64,000 nt of DNA from Selenomonadales bacterium UBA7018 (GCA_002448305.1 DJWY01000016.1:124262-188261); one strand, 5' to 3'. Counted from the stretch's first letter, positions 17,186 through 26,427 are shown. Notes: generated by a model from the letters alone, not told the origin. Made by a program: numbers and translations.

Positions 17186-18253
17186 ATGTGGCAAAGTGAT
17201 AAAATCTTAAAAAATCCCGCCGTCGAGGTCAAAATTGGCGATTTTAAGAAGATTTTTCCCGCGATTGATTCCAGTTTCAGCGATGACGGCAAAAAAATTA
17301 TTCAATACACCGCGCAGATTGAAATTGGCAACGAATTTAGGATTATTGACGGCGAAAGGGCGACTGATTGGCAAAAATTGACAATTCCGGACGAAAAAAA
17401 CTTCAAAGCGATAATTTTTCCCGATTCACAATGCGGCGGAAGTTACGAGACGTGGGGCAAAGTTGCAAAAAATGCCTTTGAACGTAATTCCGACGCAAAT
17501 TTTTTTGTAAATGTCGGAGATATTGTCGATAACGGCGAAGATAATGCGCAATGGGAAGATTGGCTTACTCAAATTCAAGATTTTATGCCGAAAATGGCGT
17601 TTGCGCCGGTAATGGGCAATCATGAAACTTATTCGCGAGATTGGAAAGTTCGTAAGCCTATCGCCTATTTAAATTACTTTTCGATGCCTGATAATGGCGA
17701 ATCCGAAGTTTTTCAGCGCAGATTTTATTCTTTTGAGTGCGGAGAGGCGCATTTTGCGATTTTAGATAGTCAATGGGACGAATTAGGCAGAGAAATTATC
17801 GATATTCAAAAGAAATGGCTAGAAAATGATTTAAAATCGACTGATAAGCAATGGAAAGTAATTTTTATCCATAAAGACGTTTTACAATACAAAATAAACG
17901 GACGCCCCGAACGGAAGGAAGGTTTTTCGGAAATTGGGGAAATTTTCATGCCGGAATTTGAAAAATTAGGCGTCGACGCGGTTTTTACGGCGCATTTGCA
18001 TACTTATCGCAATCGCGGACGCTTAAAAAATTTTCAAGCGGACGATAACGGAATTTTGTACATTTTAACAGGTTTAAGCGGCAATGTTCGTTATAATAGG
18101 CTTTGGATTGACCACAAATTAGATAAATTCGTTGCGCCACAGCCCGAAATTGATAATTATTTGACGCTAGAAGGGAATGACAAAATTTTAGCCGTGAAAT
18201 GTTTTCTGCCAAACGGCGAACTTATTGACGAAACGACTTTGCAAAAAACTTAA
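17186..18253 (+). CDS. Calcineurin-like metallophosphoesterase (leader frameshifted)
   Basis: A metallophosphoesterase of the purple-acid-phosphatase-like class. Its metal motifs are in order: FPDSQCGG near residue 79, VNVGDIVDNGEDN near 105, PVMGNHETYSR near 139, VIFIHKDVL near 226 and FTAHLHTYRNRG near 273. A short Ig-like N-terminal domain precedes them. The frame is open from about 17120, but the only start is an ATG at 17186 lacking a good ribosome binding site, and the true N-terminus appears to be the Tat leader at 17043 in another frame. Without it the protein would stay cytoplasmic. It converges with the next gene, sharing four bases at the stops. Confidence 0.8.
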   Translation: MWQSDKILKNPAVEVKIGDFKKIFPAIDSSFSDDGKKIIQYTAQIEIGNEFRIIDGERATDWQKLTIPDEKNFKAIIFPDSQCGGSYETWGKVAKNAFERNSDANFFVNVGDIVDNGEDNAQWEDWLTQIQDFMPKMAFAPVMGNHETYSRDWKVRKPIAYLNYFSMPDNGESEVFQRRFYSFECGEAHFAILDSQWDELGREIIDIQKKWLENDLKSTDKQWKVIFIHKDVLQYKINGRPERKEGFSEIGEIFMPEFEKLGVDAVFTAHLHTYRNRGRLKNFQADDNGILYILTGLSGNVRYNRLWIDHKLDKFVAPQPEIDNYLTLEGNDKILAVKCFLPNGELIDETTLQKT

Positions 18254-18927
18254 TCGCTTTGCCAAATTTTATCGCTCAAAATATCCATGCAAGAAATTTT
18301 CCCGTACCTCATGAAAGAGCCGGTGTCCATTAGTGTAATCTTGTTGGGGAGCCGAATAGGATAATACCAATCGCGCTTGATAAACGGCGTGGGCGTGTGT
18401 CCGCAAATAATATGCGCCGCGCCACGATACCCATTATAAAATTTCTCACGAATCCAAAGCAGGTCTTCTTCTTCCTGCTCCTCAAGCGACTTTCGCGGAT
18501 TCAAGCCCGCATGAACAAAAATATATTCTTCGCCGTTGATAGACATTTGGTGATAATATGGTCGCTCGTTTATGAAATTAATAGCGCGTTGAAAGGCGGT
18601 CGGGTCTTTCTTCTGCCACGCTTCAAATTCCGCCTTTGTTTTGTCGCCGCCGTTCGGGAGCCAAATATATCCTTCCGTCCCGCCCAGCGCGTAATAATAT
18701 AGCATCATTTGTTCATGATTGCCGCGCAGGGCTATGACGTTCGGCTTTTCGCTCATCTCCATTGCCCAACGAAAACAGCGCATATTATCTTCGCCTCTGT
18801 CAATATAGTCGCCCAACAAAATCAAAAAATCCTGCCGCTCGTCGAAGTCTATCTTATGGAACAGCGACAACAGCTTAGAAAATTTCCCGTGCATGTCGCC
18901 GATTACCAATATCTGTCGATAATTCAT
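18250..18927 (-). CDS. PPP-family Ser/Thr phosphatase-like metallophosphatase
   Basis: A 225-residue member of the bacterial PPP phosphatases (PrpA/PrpB, lambda-phosphatase type). The three signature motifs are exact: VIGDMHGKF, LLGDYIDRGEDN, and ALRGNHEQM. Metal-ligand histidines appear in IFVHAGLNP and IICGHTPTP. Such enzymes dephosphorylate phosphoproteins or dinucleoside polyphosphates. AGGAGG precedes the ATG at 18927. No kinase partner is visible nearby. Confidence 0.9.
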   Translation of the reverse strand: MNYRQILVIGDMHGKFSKLLSLFHKIDFDERQDFLILLGDYIDRGEDNMRCFRWAMEMSEKPNVIALRGNHEQMMLYYYALGGTEGYIWLPNGGDKTKAEFEAWQKKDPTAFQRAINFINERPYYHQMSINGEEYIFVHAGLNPRKSLEEQEEEDLLWIREKFYNGYRGAAHIICGHTPTPFIKRDWYYPIRLPNKITLMDTGSFMRYGKISCMDILSDKIWQSD

Positions 18928-19014
18928 TGCGCTCGCCTCCTTTGCCGATATTTTCTTTCAAAGCGGCAATTTTTCCTGCATTACTTCCAGTTATTCTCGA
19001 TGCCTAAGAAATTA

Positions 19015-19367
19015 TTATCGTCGTCCCAATCGCCAGGCATACATTCCCGCCGTCGAATTTATCTGCGCGTAGAGTTGAGCAATTTGCGCCCGCAATTTTT
19101 TATCGCTAAGTCCGTGTCCGTAGAATCAATTTGCATGACGACTTGTCCCGCTGAAACTTCCTGCCCTTCGCGAACAGCTTCGTTAATCAATCGCCCGCCA
19201 ACTGAATCGAACGACAATTTTATTTGCTCCGCCGTCAAGATTCCGTCTTTTTTCTGCGTCGCAAGGAAGACCGCATCATTTCCGCGATACATTAAAACTA
19301 CGCCGCTTATAATCAACAGCGCGATAAATAAAAGTCCTGCTCGAATTGCCTTGCGTCTTGCTCCCAT
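19015..19367 (-). pseudogene. HlyD-family membrane fusion protein remnant
   Basis: The ATG at 19367 with GGAGGAA upstream begins MGARRKAIRAGLLFIALLII, an N-terminal membrane anchor. A biotinyl-lipoyl-like half-motif follows: LSFDSVGGRLINEAVREGQE then VSAGQVVMQIDSTDTDLAIK. The frame then hits a stop at 19059. Adding one A at the six-A run (19096-19101) restores a family-like coiled-coil start, KKLRAQIAQLYAQINSTAG, but this too ends at 19015. About two thirds of a normal adaptor is missing, so this is a truncated, frameshifted relic. No partner ABC transporter remains next to it. Confidence 0.8.
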
Positions 19368-19446
19368 AAAAAATTCCTCCGTTAAAAGTTTTGCCCATTT
19401 TATCAAATTGGCGGCGGGCAATGTAATAAGCGGAGGAAAATTTTTT

Positions 19447-20757
19447 TTAGAAACCGAAAAGCCCTTTGACTTTATCCCTAAACGATTTATCGGGCGGCGA
19501 CGGCGGGCGCAATTTTTTAGCGGAACCGTCAAGCACGCCGTTATTTTTTATCGCCTTCAGCCACGACGGGAATTCTTCCAAAAGCCGCGAGTAAAGCTCT
19601 TTGTTATCGACGTGTTTAAAATCGTCCAGTGCGAAAAAATTTGCGTTGTCGACATAACGCCCATTCATATTGTCCAATTCCTCAAGAAGTCCGTAGCCCG
19701 AACCGTCAACGCCGACGAATTGCCAGAAAATCGGCAGATATGCCGCGTCCGTCAAAAACTTTTTAATCCCGCTCCTGTCGGAAAAGCCGCCGTCAGTTAT
19801 GAAAACGACGTAAGCAGGCAAAGTGCTATTTTCATATTCGGCAACAACTTCGCGCATAACGACAAGTTCTTCAGTGCCGCCGCCGAGTTTAGTCATTAAG
19901 TCATCCCAATTACGCGGAACGGCTTGTTCATAATTTTTCATGTTGACCGAAGTGCGACGCTCGCAACGATTGCCAAAGTACCAAAAGTCAAGCTCGCCGT
20001 CGTCATCGAATTGCACCGCGATTGGCAAAATTTTATTTACAATCTCCTGAACAGTGCCATTTCTATAACTTCCATACATTGAGCCGGAAATATCCATAAC
20101 CAGCGCGACGCGGGCGACAACGTCCAAAAGTTTTCTCTTCTCCAATTCGACTTTGAGCGGCTTGACCAAAGAAATTAATTTCGGCGCGCCCTCTTGTATC
20201 TTTTTCTCCAGAGAAATTTTTTTAGGTTCGGGCGGCGGAGCAGGCGTCTCGTCTTTTATCTCTTCGCCGCCATAAAATTTCAACAGCGCGTCAAGCCCGC
20301 CATTAAAGCCACGTGCCACGACATTAAATCGCCAACCGTTTTTCCGATAAATTTCAAGCGACGTGATAGCTTTTTCCTGCTGAAAATCGCCGCCGCTAAA
20401 TTCCGCTGAAATTTGGTCGCCGATTAAAATTTTGTGTGTAGAAATTTCGCTCATAACGCCCGCGCCGTCAATCGAGCACGTAAACACGAGCTTTTGAATT
20501 TTATCGGGCAAGTCGTTAAATCGAAGCGTAAATTCCATACCGGAAGAAATTTCATTGCCGACAATCTCTCCGCTCGGCGACGACAGCTGATTATAAAAAA
20601 TCATATAACGGTCGTCGGAAAGTTTTTCGTCCGCGTCGACGCCAAAGCAACAAAAATCATAAGTCGCACCGCCGCCGGTCTGTAAAGTTATTTTTAGCGG
20701 GCAATTTAAATCAAAATATTTTTCCAGCTTATCCCTTGTTCCGCGTTCAGCAATCAT
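19447..20757 (-). CDS. TerD-like/von Willebrand factor A protein
   Basis: A 436-residue protein with two parts. Residues 1-175 resemble TerD-family stress proteins, with a jellyroll-like strand pattern and ILIGDQISAEFSG and LEIYRKNGWRFNVVARGFNGG blocks, the latter typical of TerD. After a Pro/Lys linker, residues about 215-405 form a vWA domain with the MIDAS motif VALVMDISGSMYGSY and a later FITDGGFSD. Such fusions are part of tellurite-resistance/chemical-stress gene sets whose mechanism is poorly known. The ATG at 20757 has GGAGG upstream. No other ter genes are nearby, so it acts alone or with partners elsewhere. Confidence 0.85.
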   Translation of the reverse strand: MIAERGTRDKLEKYFDLNCPLKITLQTGGGATYDFCCFGVDADEKLSDDRYMIFYNQLSSPSGEIVGNEISSGMEFTLRFNDLPDKIQKLVFTCSIDGAGVMSEISTHKILIGDQISAEFSGGDFQQEKAITSLEIYRKNGWRFNVVARGFNGGLDALLKFYGGEEIKDETPAPPPEPKKISLEKKIQEGAPKLISLVKPLKVELEKRKLLDVVARVALVMDISGSMYGSYRNGTVQEIVNKILPIAVQFDDDGELDFWYFGNRCERRTSVNMKNYEQAVPRNWDDLMTKLGGGTEELVVMREVVAEYENSTLPAYVVFITDGGFSDRSGIKKFLTDAAYLPIFWQFVGVDGSGYGLLEELDNMNGRYVDNANFFALDDFKHVDNKELYSRLLEEFPSWLKAIKNNGVLDGSAKKLRPPSPPDKSFRDKVKGLFGF

Positions 20758-20776
20758 ATAAAACACCTCCGCAAAT

Positions 20777-20804
20777 TTTATACCATAAAAAATTTGATTT
20801 ACAA
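20777..20804 (-). promoter_or_regulatory. Promoter for the TerD-vWA gene
   Basis: On the minus strand TTGTAA (20804-20799) and TATAAA (20782-20777) are 16 bases apart, 20 bases before the ATG. It overlaps the serS promoter. Confidence 0.55.
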
Positions 20805-20822
20805 AGGCGTTTTTGTTAGACT
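20794..20822 (+). promoter_or_regulatory. Promoter for serS
   Basis: TTGATT and TAGACT are 17 bases apart, 30 bases before the serS start. No T-box leader is visible in the short 5' region. Confidence 0.45.
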
Positions 20823-20851
20823 GTGGAAAAATTTTCGGGAGGTAATTTACT

Positions 20852-22123
20852 TTGCTTGACATGAAATTTGTACGCGACAATTTGGATTTAATTCGCACCA
20901 TGCTGAAAAATCGTAATAACAATTTGAGCCTGGACAACTTCAGCGAGTTGGAACAGAGACGCCGCGCCATTCTGGGCGAAACCGAACAGCTTAAAAGTCA
21001 GCGCAATGCGACTTCAAAGAAAATCGGAGCAATGAAAAAGGCGGGCGAAAATACTGACGCGATTGCCGCTGAAGTCCGCCAAATGGGCGCGAAAATTTCC
21101 GAACTCGATTCAGAACTGCGCGACGTTGAAAATAATCTGCGCGATTTGCTTTTGCATATTCCAAACATTCCCGCTGCCGATGTTCCCATTGGCAAGGACG
21201 ACACCCAAAATCCAGAAATCCGCAAATGGGGTACGCCGCGCAGTTTCGATTTTGAACCCAAAGCGCATTGGGAAATTGGCACCGCGCTTAATATTTTCGA
21301 CTTCGACCGCGCAGGCAAAGTTACCGGCGCACGCTTTACCTTTTATCGCGGGCTGGGTGCGCGGCTCGAAAGAGCTTGTATAAATTTCATGATGGATTTG
21401 CACGCCAACAAGCACGGCTATACAGAAATGCTCGCGCCGTATATCGTCAACCGCGATAGCATGATTGGTACCGGTCAACTCCCAAAATTCGCCGAAGATA
21501 TGTTCAAGCTTGAAGGTTTGGATTATTATCTCGTGCCAACCGCCGAAGTTCCTATGACGAATTTTCACCGTGACGAAATTTTATCCGCCGAAACTTTGCC
21601 CGAATATTATTCCTGCTACACGGCGTGTTTTAGAGCAGAGGCGGGCGCGGCTGGTCGCGATACTCGCGGCTTGATTCGTCAGCACCAATTTAACAAAGTC
21701 GAGTTGATTAAATTCACTAAGCCCGAAGAATCTTGGCAGGAACTCGAAAGCATGGTTGACGCCGCCGAAGATGTCCTGCGCATTTTGGAAATTCCTTATC
21801 ATGTCGTATTGCTTTGCACGGGCGATATGAGTTTCACTTCCGCCAAAACTTACGATATTGAAGTTTGGATGCCCGCGCAGGGTAAATATCGTGAAATTTC
21901 TTCCTGCTCCAACTGCACTGATTATCAAGCCCGCCGCGCCAATATAAAATTCCGCCGCGATAATAAAGCTAAGCCCGAATTTGTTCACACGCTCAACGGT
22001 TCGGGAATAGCGGTCGGGCGCACTGTCGCCGCGATTTTGGAAAATTATCAGCAGGCGGACGGCTCCGTTAAAATTCCAAAGGCATTGATTCCTTACATGG
22101 GCGTCGAAGAAATTCGCGTTTAA
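20852..22123 (+). CDS. serS: Seryl-tRNA synthetase
   Basis: A 423-residue class II synthetase charging tRNA-Ser. The N-terminal coiled-coil arm spans about residues 30-100. Motif 2 shows [20 protein letters not shown] and [10 protein letters not shown], and motif 3 is [40 protein letters not shown] and [13 protein letters not shown] are typical. TTG start at 20852 gives [10 protein letters not shown], the usual SerS N-terminus, after GGGAGG. The FtsZ-like gene begins three bases after its stop. Confidence 0.97.
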   Translation: MLDMKFVRDNLDLIRTMLKNRNNNLSLDNFSELEQRRRAILGETEQLKSQRNATSKKIGAMKKAGENTDAIAAEVRQMGAKISELDSELRDVENNLRDLLLHIPNIPAADVPIGKDDTQNPEIRKWGTPRSFDFEPKAHWEIGTALNIFDFDRAGKVTGARFTFYRGLGARLERACINFMMDLHANKHGYTEMLAPYIVNRDSMIGTGQLPKFAEDMFKLEGLDYYLVPTAEVPMTNFHRDEILSAETLPEYYSCYTACFRAEAGAAGRDTRGLIRQHQFNKVELIKFTKPEESWQELESMVDAAEDVLRILEIPYHVVLLCTGDMSFTSAKTYDIEVWMPAQGKYREISSCSNCTDYQARRANIKFRRDNKAKPEFVHTLNGSGIAVGRTVAAILENYQQADGSVKIPKALIPYMGVEEIRV

Positions 22124-22126
22124 GTT

Positions 22127-22957
22127 ATGGACGCGAATAGAATTAAAATCGTCGGCATAGGCGAGGGCGGAGCGCGTGCCGTCGGGAAAATAATTGCGGC
22201 GGATTTTATGGGCAAATATAAAAATGTCGATTTCATTTCGGTTGGCAAGGACGAAAATATTTTGCTAAGTAGTGCGACGCCGAATAATATTCTTCTTAAT
22301 CGCGACGCACCGACGATTTATAAAAGCATTTCAAATAATTTGCGAGGCGCAAAAATTGTTATCCTTATAGCGGGCTTAGGCGGCACGGCGGCTACTGGAG
22401 CTTTGCCGCGAATTATTTCTTTTGCCAAAAATAATAACGCCGAGACGATAGCTTTTGCTAATTTGCCGTTCGTGCTTGAAAATGTAGAGCGCAAGAAAAA
22501 TGCTGAATACTGCCTAAATTGTCTGCGCGATGTCGACACAGCTTTTATACTTCCCGCCGAGAAATTTTTTCTCTTTCGACTTTATCAGCGGGAAATTTCG
22601 GTTGGCGAACTTTTCGAGGTTGCTAACGAAATTTTTTCTGTTGGCGCGAAAATTTTAGTTGATATGACTGCGGATAGAAAAGAGCCGTTGAAATTGGGCA
22701 GATCGGCATTTGGCTACGGATACGGCGCGACGGTTCTTGAGGCGATAAATAACGCTGTTAAATTCCCCGCGCTTGATTCCGACGAACTAAGCCAAGCTAA
22801 GAAAATTTTTGTCCGCGTGACGGGCGGCAACGATATTCCCGCGAAAAACTTTATCAGAAGTATTATTGCTCCCGACGCGAAACTTTTTTGGCAAGTCGAC
22901 AATCTGCGCAGAGAAAAAATTTTGGCGTCAATCGTTTTCACCAAAAAAGATGTTTGA
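22127..22957 (+). CDS. Divergent FtsZ-like protein (A)
   Basis: A 276-residue protein that follows the FtsZ layout but is strongly diverged. IKIVGIGEGGARAVGKI matches the nucleotide-binding start, VDFISVGKD matches the FIAVNTD region, and ILIAGLGGTAATGALPRI stands in for the tubulin signature [21 protein letters not shown] and DTAFILPAEK also align. The catalytic T7 loop (NxDFxD in FtsZ) is not recognisable; the aligned stretch reads DMTADRKEPLKLG. The C-terminal domain is short and there is no C-terminal tail peptide. It may bind nucleotide but probably cannot complete a normal GTPase site. It lies just after serS. Role unknown; partner or modulator of FtsZ is speculation. Confidence 0.75.
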   Translation: MDANRIKIVGIGEGGARAVGKIIAADFMGKYKNVDFISVGKDENILLSSATPNNILLNRDAPTIYKSISNNLRGAKIVILIAGLGGTAATGALPRIISFAKNNNAETIAFANLPFVLENVERKKNAEYCLNCLRDVDTAFILPAEKFFLFRLYQREISVGELFEVANEIFSVGAKILVDMTADRKEPLKLGRSAFGYGYGATVLEAINNAVKFPALDSDELSQAKKIFVRVTGGNDIPAKNFIRSIIAPDAKLFWQVDNLRREKILASIVFTKKDV

Positions 22958-22960
22958 ATC

Positions 22961-23157
22961 ATGAAAAGTTATTCATCAAGCGAAGTGATAGCGGCTTTAA
23001 AAGCAGACTGCTGGTATCTTAAAAGGACGAAAGGCGACCATCACCAATTTAAATACGCCGTAAAAAAAGGACTGTGACAATTCAACACCCCGTGAAAGAT
23101 TTAGATAGAAATATGTTGAGGAGTATCGAAAGGCAATCAGGTTTAAAATTTAGATAA
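22961..23157 (+). pseudogene. hicA: HicA-type toxin, frameshifted
   Basis: The ATG at 22961 begins MKSYSSSEVIAALKADCWYL, then KRTKGDHHQFKY, the HicA mRNA-interferase fold with its catalytic His region. A stop appears at 23075. Adding one A to the seven-A run at 23062-23068 continues as RTVTIQHPVKDLDRNMLRSI and ERQSGLKFR, a normal HicA C-terminus, ending at 23157 just before hicB. So the toxin is inactivated by one base, or the assembly is one base short here. Confidence 0.85.
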
Positions 23158-23171
23158 GGAGCGTGATTTTT

Positions 23172-23450
23172 ATGAGATATGCTTACCCTGCGGTATTCAG
23201 TCAGGGTAGGGGCGGTGTAGGAGTTGGCTTTCCTGACTTTGACGGCTGTGTTTCGCAAGGCGCAAATTTTCTGCAAGCTTTTAAATATGCTCGCGAAGGT
23301 TTATCATTGCACATATACGGATTTCTTGAAGACGGAGAAAAATTACCCGCGCCGAGTCGCCTTGAATCAATAAAGTTGTCTGGAAATGAGGCACTCACAT
23401 TAATTGAAGTTGACCTTAAAGAATTCGAGCCAGATTGGAGCCAATCATGA
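23172..23450 (+). CDS. hicB: HicB-family antitoxin
   Basis: A 92-residue HicB antitoxin with the partial RNase H-like fold: YPAVFSQGRGGVGVGFPDFD, GCVSQGANFLQAFKYAREGL, then FLEDGEKLPAPS. It neutralises HicA. The ATG at 23172 has AAGGAG ten bases upstream; a GTG at 23163 is too close to it. No C-terminal HTH is present. The stop overlaps the start of the next gene. With its toxin frameshifted, it may be an orphan antitoxin. Confidence 0.88.
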   Translation: MRYAYPAVFSQGRGGVGVGFPDFDGCVSQGANFLQAFKYAREGLSLHIYGFLEDGEKLPAPSRLESIKLSGNEALTLIEVDLKEFEPDWSQS

Positions 23451-24253
23451 TAAAAATAATTCTTTCCGACATTGACGGGACTTTTCTCAAGGACGATAAG
23501 CACCCGCCCGAACTCCACGTTAAAGCGATTAAAGCCGTTATTGATAAGGGCTTGCGTTTTGTCTTCGTGTCAGCGCGTATGCCCGAAGCGATTTACCCGA
23601 TAACCGACGCGCTCGGCATGGCGCATACGCCCGTTGTGAGTTATGGCGGCGGTTTTGTCCTTACTGAAGACGAGGAAATTATTTTCGATAAAAAAATGCC
23701 CGCTGAAGACTCCGCAAAAATTTTGGCGGAAATGAATCGCGCTTGGCAGGATATAACGATTAACTATTACACAGGGCGTCGCTGGTTCGTCGAGGAGATT
23801 GATAAGCGCGTTCAATTTGAAATGGACATAACCGGCGCGACGGCTGAAGTTAAACGTTTCGACGAACTTTTGAGCGAAAATATTTTGCCGAATAAAATTC
23901 TGGTTATGTGCGAGCCGCAGACTTGCAAGGAAATGGAAAATGTTCTCGGCGAAAAATTCCCCGCGCTAAACGTCGTCCGCTCTGCGCCGTATCTTTTGGA
24001 GATTATGGACAAAAGCGTTTCAAAGGCGACGGGCATTGAAATTTTGCTCAAGCATTACGGCTACACAGTCGACGAGGCGATTGCTTTTGGCGACAACTAT
24101 AATGATACCGAAATGCTAACCTACATTCCGCAAAGCGTGGTTATGGCGAACGCGCCCGCCGCTGTAAAAAAACTCGCCGCCGCTGTCACCGATTCAAACG
24201 AAGTCGGCGGCATTTACACTTACCTTGTTAAGATTGGGGTTATTGCGCCTTGA
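23447..24253 (+). CDS. Cof-type HAD-IIB family phosphatase
   Basis: A 268-residue HAD-IIB sugar-phosphatase-like protein. Motif I is LSDIDGTFLKDD, motif II FVSARMP, motif III Lys in SKATGIEILLKHYG, and motif IV AFGDNYNDTEML. The C2-type cap lies between about residues 85 and 190. The family hydrolyses phosphorylated sugars or cofactors; the substrate cannot be told. The ATG overlaps the hicB stop, and the next gene's TTG overlaps its own stop, so hicB-HAD-SGNH look co-translated. Confidence 0.92.
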   Translation: MIKIILSDIDGTFLKDDKHPPELHVKAIKAVIDKGLRFVFVSARMPEAIYPITDALGMAHTPVVSYGGGFVLTEDEEIIFDKKMPAEDSAKILAEMNRAWQDITINYYTGRRWFVEEIDKRVQFEMDITGATAEVKRFDELLSENILPNKILVMCEPQTCKEMENVLGEKFPALNVVRSAPYLLEIMDKSVSKATGIEILLKHYGYTVDEAIAFGDNYNDTEMLTYIPQSVVMANAPAAVKKLAAAVTDSNEVGGIYTYLVKIGVIAP

Positions 24254-25402
24254 GAATTTTACTTGTGACGTGGACAGACCAACTTGCGGCGAAGCTACAA
24301 ATTTTAAATCCCGGACTCGAATGTTGCGGGATTGTCGTAGACGAGGTCGAGCCAGCTAAAAAAATCTTGGAGAAAATCGGCTTGCCAAATGAATTGCTCC
24401 ACCCGATGTACGACTTGAAAGAATGCGTCCGCGATTTTTATTACGACTATATTATTTGCTCGGAGCAAGCTTGGGATAAATCTATCTTTCTTGAAGTTCA
24501 AAAATATGACGTGCCGAAAAATAAAATTGTCGCATTAAATTGCTTAAGTTATACTGATTTTTGGCTTGAACGCGCCTTGCGATACTATAAAGAGCACGCA
24601 ACGGAATTTGAAATGTTCGCTACGGGAATAAGTTTAACTGAAAAAGGTTTGGACATTACGCAATTCAGACGAAAACTTTTTAATTTCGGGCATAGCAGTC
24701 AAGATTTATACTATAACTTTCAAACCGCAAAATTCGCTTTAACATGTGGGGGGGCATAGCAAGCTTTGTTACGCGCTTATCGGGCTTGCGCCGTATTCTT
24801 TTCACTACGATTTATCTCGAACGTTCAATAATAGCTTTTTGATGACGCGCTATTTCATTGTTTTTGAAGACTTACACAATTTCTATGTGCCCACTGAAGA
24901 TTATAGAAATTTTTTCCGCAGTGAATATTTTTCGTTTCAAATGCCGCTTGAGCCATTCGATATGCCATTCGATATTAACAATCCCTTTTATGCCAAAACT
25001 ACGGTGCTTTCAATGACGCCCAAAAGTCGCTTGGAAGCTCGCGAAAATATTGACACGTGGACAAGAAAAAATTATCCCGAAACACGCGACGAAAACATAA
25101 AAATTTTGGACGACTATTTGACGCTGTGTGAAGAAAATCATATTCGCCCGATAATGTTTCTGCCGCCGACTACAGAAGGTTACAAAAAGCATTTCAGCCG
25201 ACAAAAACTTGACGAATTTTATTATCTAGTTAGGGAAGCTTGCAGAAAACATTCATCGGCAATTTTTATTGACACCTGGAAGTTGCAAGGAATGACGGAT
25301 GCAGATTTTTGCGATGTCGAGCATTTAAACATACAAGGCGCGGCGAAGTTCAGCGCGTATCTAAATAATTTCATTGAGTACTTGGAAAATCAATCGTCGT
25401 AG
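24250..25402 (+). pseudogene. SGNH/DltD-like protein split at a G7 tract
   Basis: Two frames make one protein. The first (TTG at 24250) gives MRILLVTWTDQLAAKLQILN through FEMFATGISLTEKGLD, a DltD-like nucleophile block, and stops at 24759 after seven G at 24748-24754. With six G the frame runs on through HSKLCYALIGLAPYSFHYDL to IRPIMFLPPTTEGYKKHF and CDVEHLNIQGAAKF, which carries the DxxH of SGNH hydrolases. Total length would be about 383 residues. Family members act in cell-surface polymer modification. A G tract in such a gene is a classic phase-variation site, but an assembly error is equally possible. Confidence 0.75.
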
Positions 25403-25425
25403 CCATTTTGATACGATTTATACCC

Positions 25426-25454
25426 TTGACAGCTCGGAAACTTTTTATTACAAT
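25426..25454 (+). promoter_or_regulatory. Strong sigma-A promoter for rplM-rpsI
   Basis: TTGACA and TACAAT are 17 bases apart. The transcript would have a leader of about 75 bases before rplM. Confidence 0.85.
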
Positions 25455-25461
25455 CGCGTCT

Positions 25462-25538
25462 ATATGGCGGCTTGCCTGTGTTTCCATTAGCCCCGGACAT
25501 ATGCACCCACCAATCAAAAAATTTTTGGAGGAATCCTC
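25462..25538 (+). promoter_or_regulatory. 5' leader of rplM, possible L13-type autoregulatory RNA
   Basis: The leader between promoter and rplM contains GC-rich blocks that could pair. Firmicutes often carry an L13 leader RNA here that binds the ribosomal protein. I cannot fold it with confidence, so the assignment rests on position only. GGAGG ends the leader. Confidence 0.3.
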
Positions 25539-25979
25539 ATGAAAGATACGTTCATGGCAAAGGCGGGCGAAGTCGAAAAGAAATGGTATCTCGTCGACGC
25601 CGAAGGCAAAACCGTCGGTCGCCTCGCCGCTGAAGTCGCCAAAGTTCTGCGCGGCAAAAATAAACCGATATACACTCCGCACGTTGACACCGGCGATTAT
25701 GTCATTGTCATCAATGCGGCTAAAGCTGTTTTCACCGGCAAGAAACTCCGCAAAAAAGTTTACTTCCACCATACCGGCTATCTCGGCGGCGGCAAGTACG
25801 CAACGGCTGGCGAATGGATGAAAAAATTCCCTGAGCGCGTCATTGAACACGCTGTTCGCGGCATGTTGCCCAAAAATAAACTCGGCGCGGATTTGTTTAG
25901 AAAGTTGCACGTCTTCGCGGACGATAAACACCCGCACGCCGCGCAAAAGCCCGAAGAACTTAAAATTGAGACACGCTAA
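25539..25979 (+). CDS. rplM: 50S ribosomal protein L13
   Basis: A 146-residue uL13. Typical blocks: [60 protein letters not shown], and [12 protein letters not shown]. Located in the 50S subunit, needed early in assembly. ATG at 25539 with GGAGG seven bases upstream; a later ATG (MAKAGEV) is less well placed. Paired with rpsI 12 bases downstream, the usual bacterial operon. Confidence 0.97.
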   Translation: MKDTFMAKAGEVEKKWYLVDAEGKTVGRLAAEVAKVLRGKNKPIYTPHVDTGDYVIVINAAKAVFTGKKLRKKVYFHHTGYLGGGKYATAGEWMKKFPERVIEHAVRGMLPKNKLGADLFRKLHVFADDKHPHAAQKPEELKIETR

Positions 25980-25991
25980 GGAGAGATTGAT

Positions 25992-26384
25992 ATGGCACAA
26001 GTAAGCTACTACGGCACAGGTCGCCGCAAAAGTTCAGTTGCCCGCGTGCGCTTAGTTCCGGGCGACGGCAAAGTTACGATTAATAATCGCGCAATGGAAG
26101 AATATTTCGGTTTGAAGACTTTGGAACTGATTGTCCGTCAACCGCTCATCCTCACCGAAATGAACGATAAATACGATGTTATAGCCTCCGTCAAAGGCGG
26201 CGGCACTTCTGGTCAGGCTGGCGCAATCCGTCACGGCATAACCCGCGCTCTTATGGAACTTGACGCCGACCTTCGCCCCGCGCTCAAAAAAGCTGGCTTC
26301 GTTACTCGCGACCCACGCGAAAAGGAACGCCGCAAATACGGTCTCAAAAAGGCGCGCAAGGCTTCCCAGTTCTCGAAACGTTAA
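25992..26384 (+). CDS. rpsI: 30S ribosomal protein S9
   Basis: A 130-residue uS9, with [20 protein letters not shown] at the start, [19 protein letters not shown] in the middle and the basic tail [16 protein letters not shown] that reaches the P-site tRNA. Second gene of the rplM operon, followed directly by a strong terminator. Confidence 0.98.
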   Translation: MAQVSYYGTGRRKSSVARVRLVPGDGKVTINNRAMEEYFGLKTLELIVRQPLILTEMNDKYDVIASVKGGGTSGQAGAIRHGITRALMELDADLRPALKKAGFVTRDPREKERRKYGLKKARKASQFSKR

Positions 26385-26398
26385 TCAAGAAATTTCAG

Positions 26399-26427
26399 CT
26401 CCCGCTCGCAATGCGGGAGTTTTTTTT
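26399..26427 (+). terminator. Rho-independent terminator after rpsI
   Basis: CTCCCGC, a 7-base loop and GCGGGAG are followed by eight T. A perfect 7-bp stem. Confidence 0.92.

Noticed and set aside
18709..19899. 396-codon plus-strand open frame through the phosphatase, HlyD remnant and vWA gene
   Set aside because: It crosses three minus-strand loci with recognised motifs and has no sensible start signal or domain.
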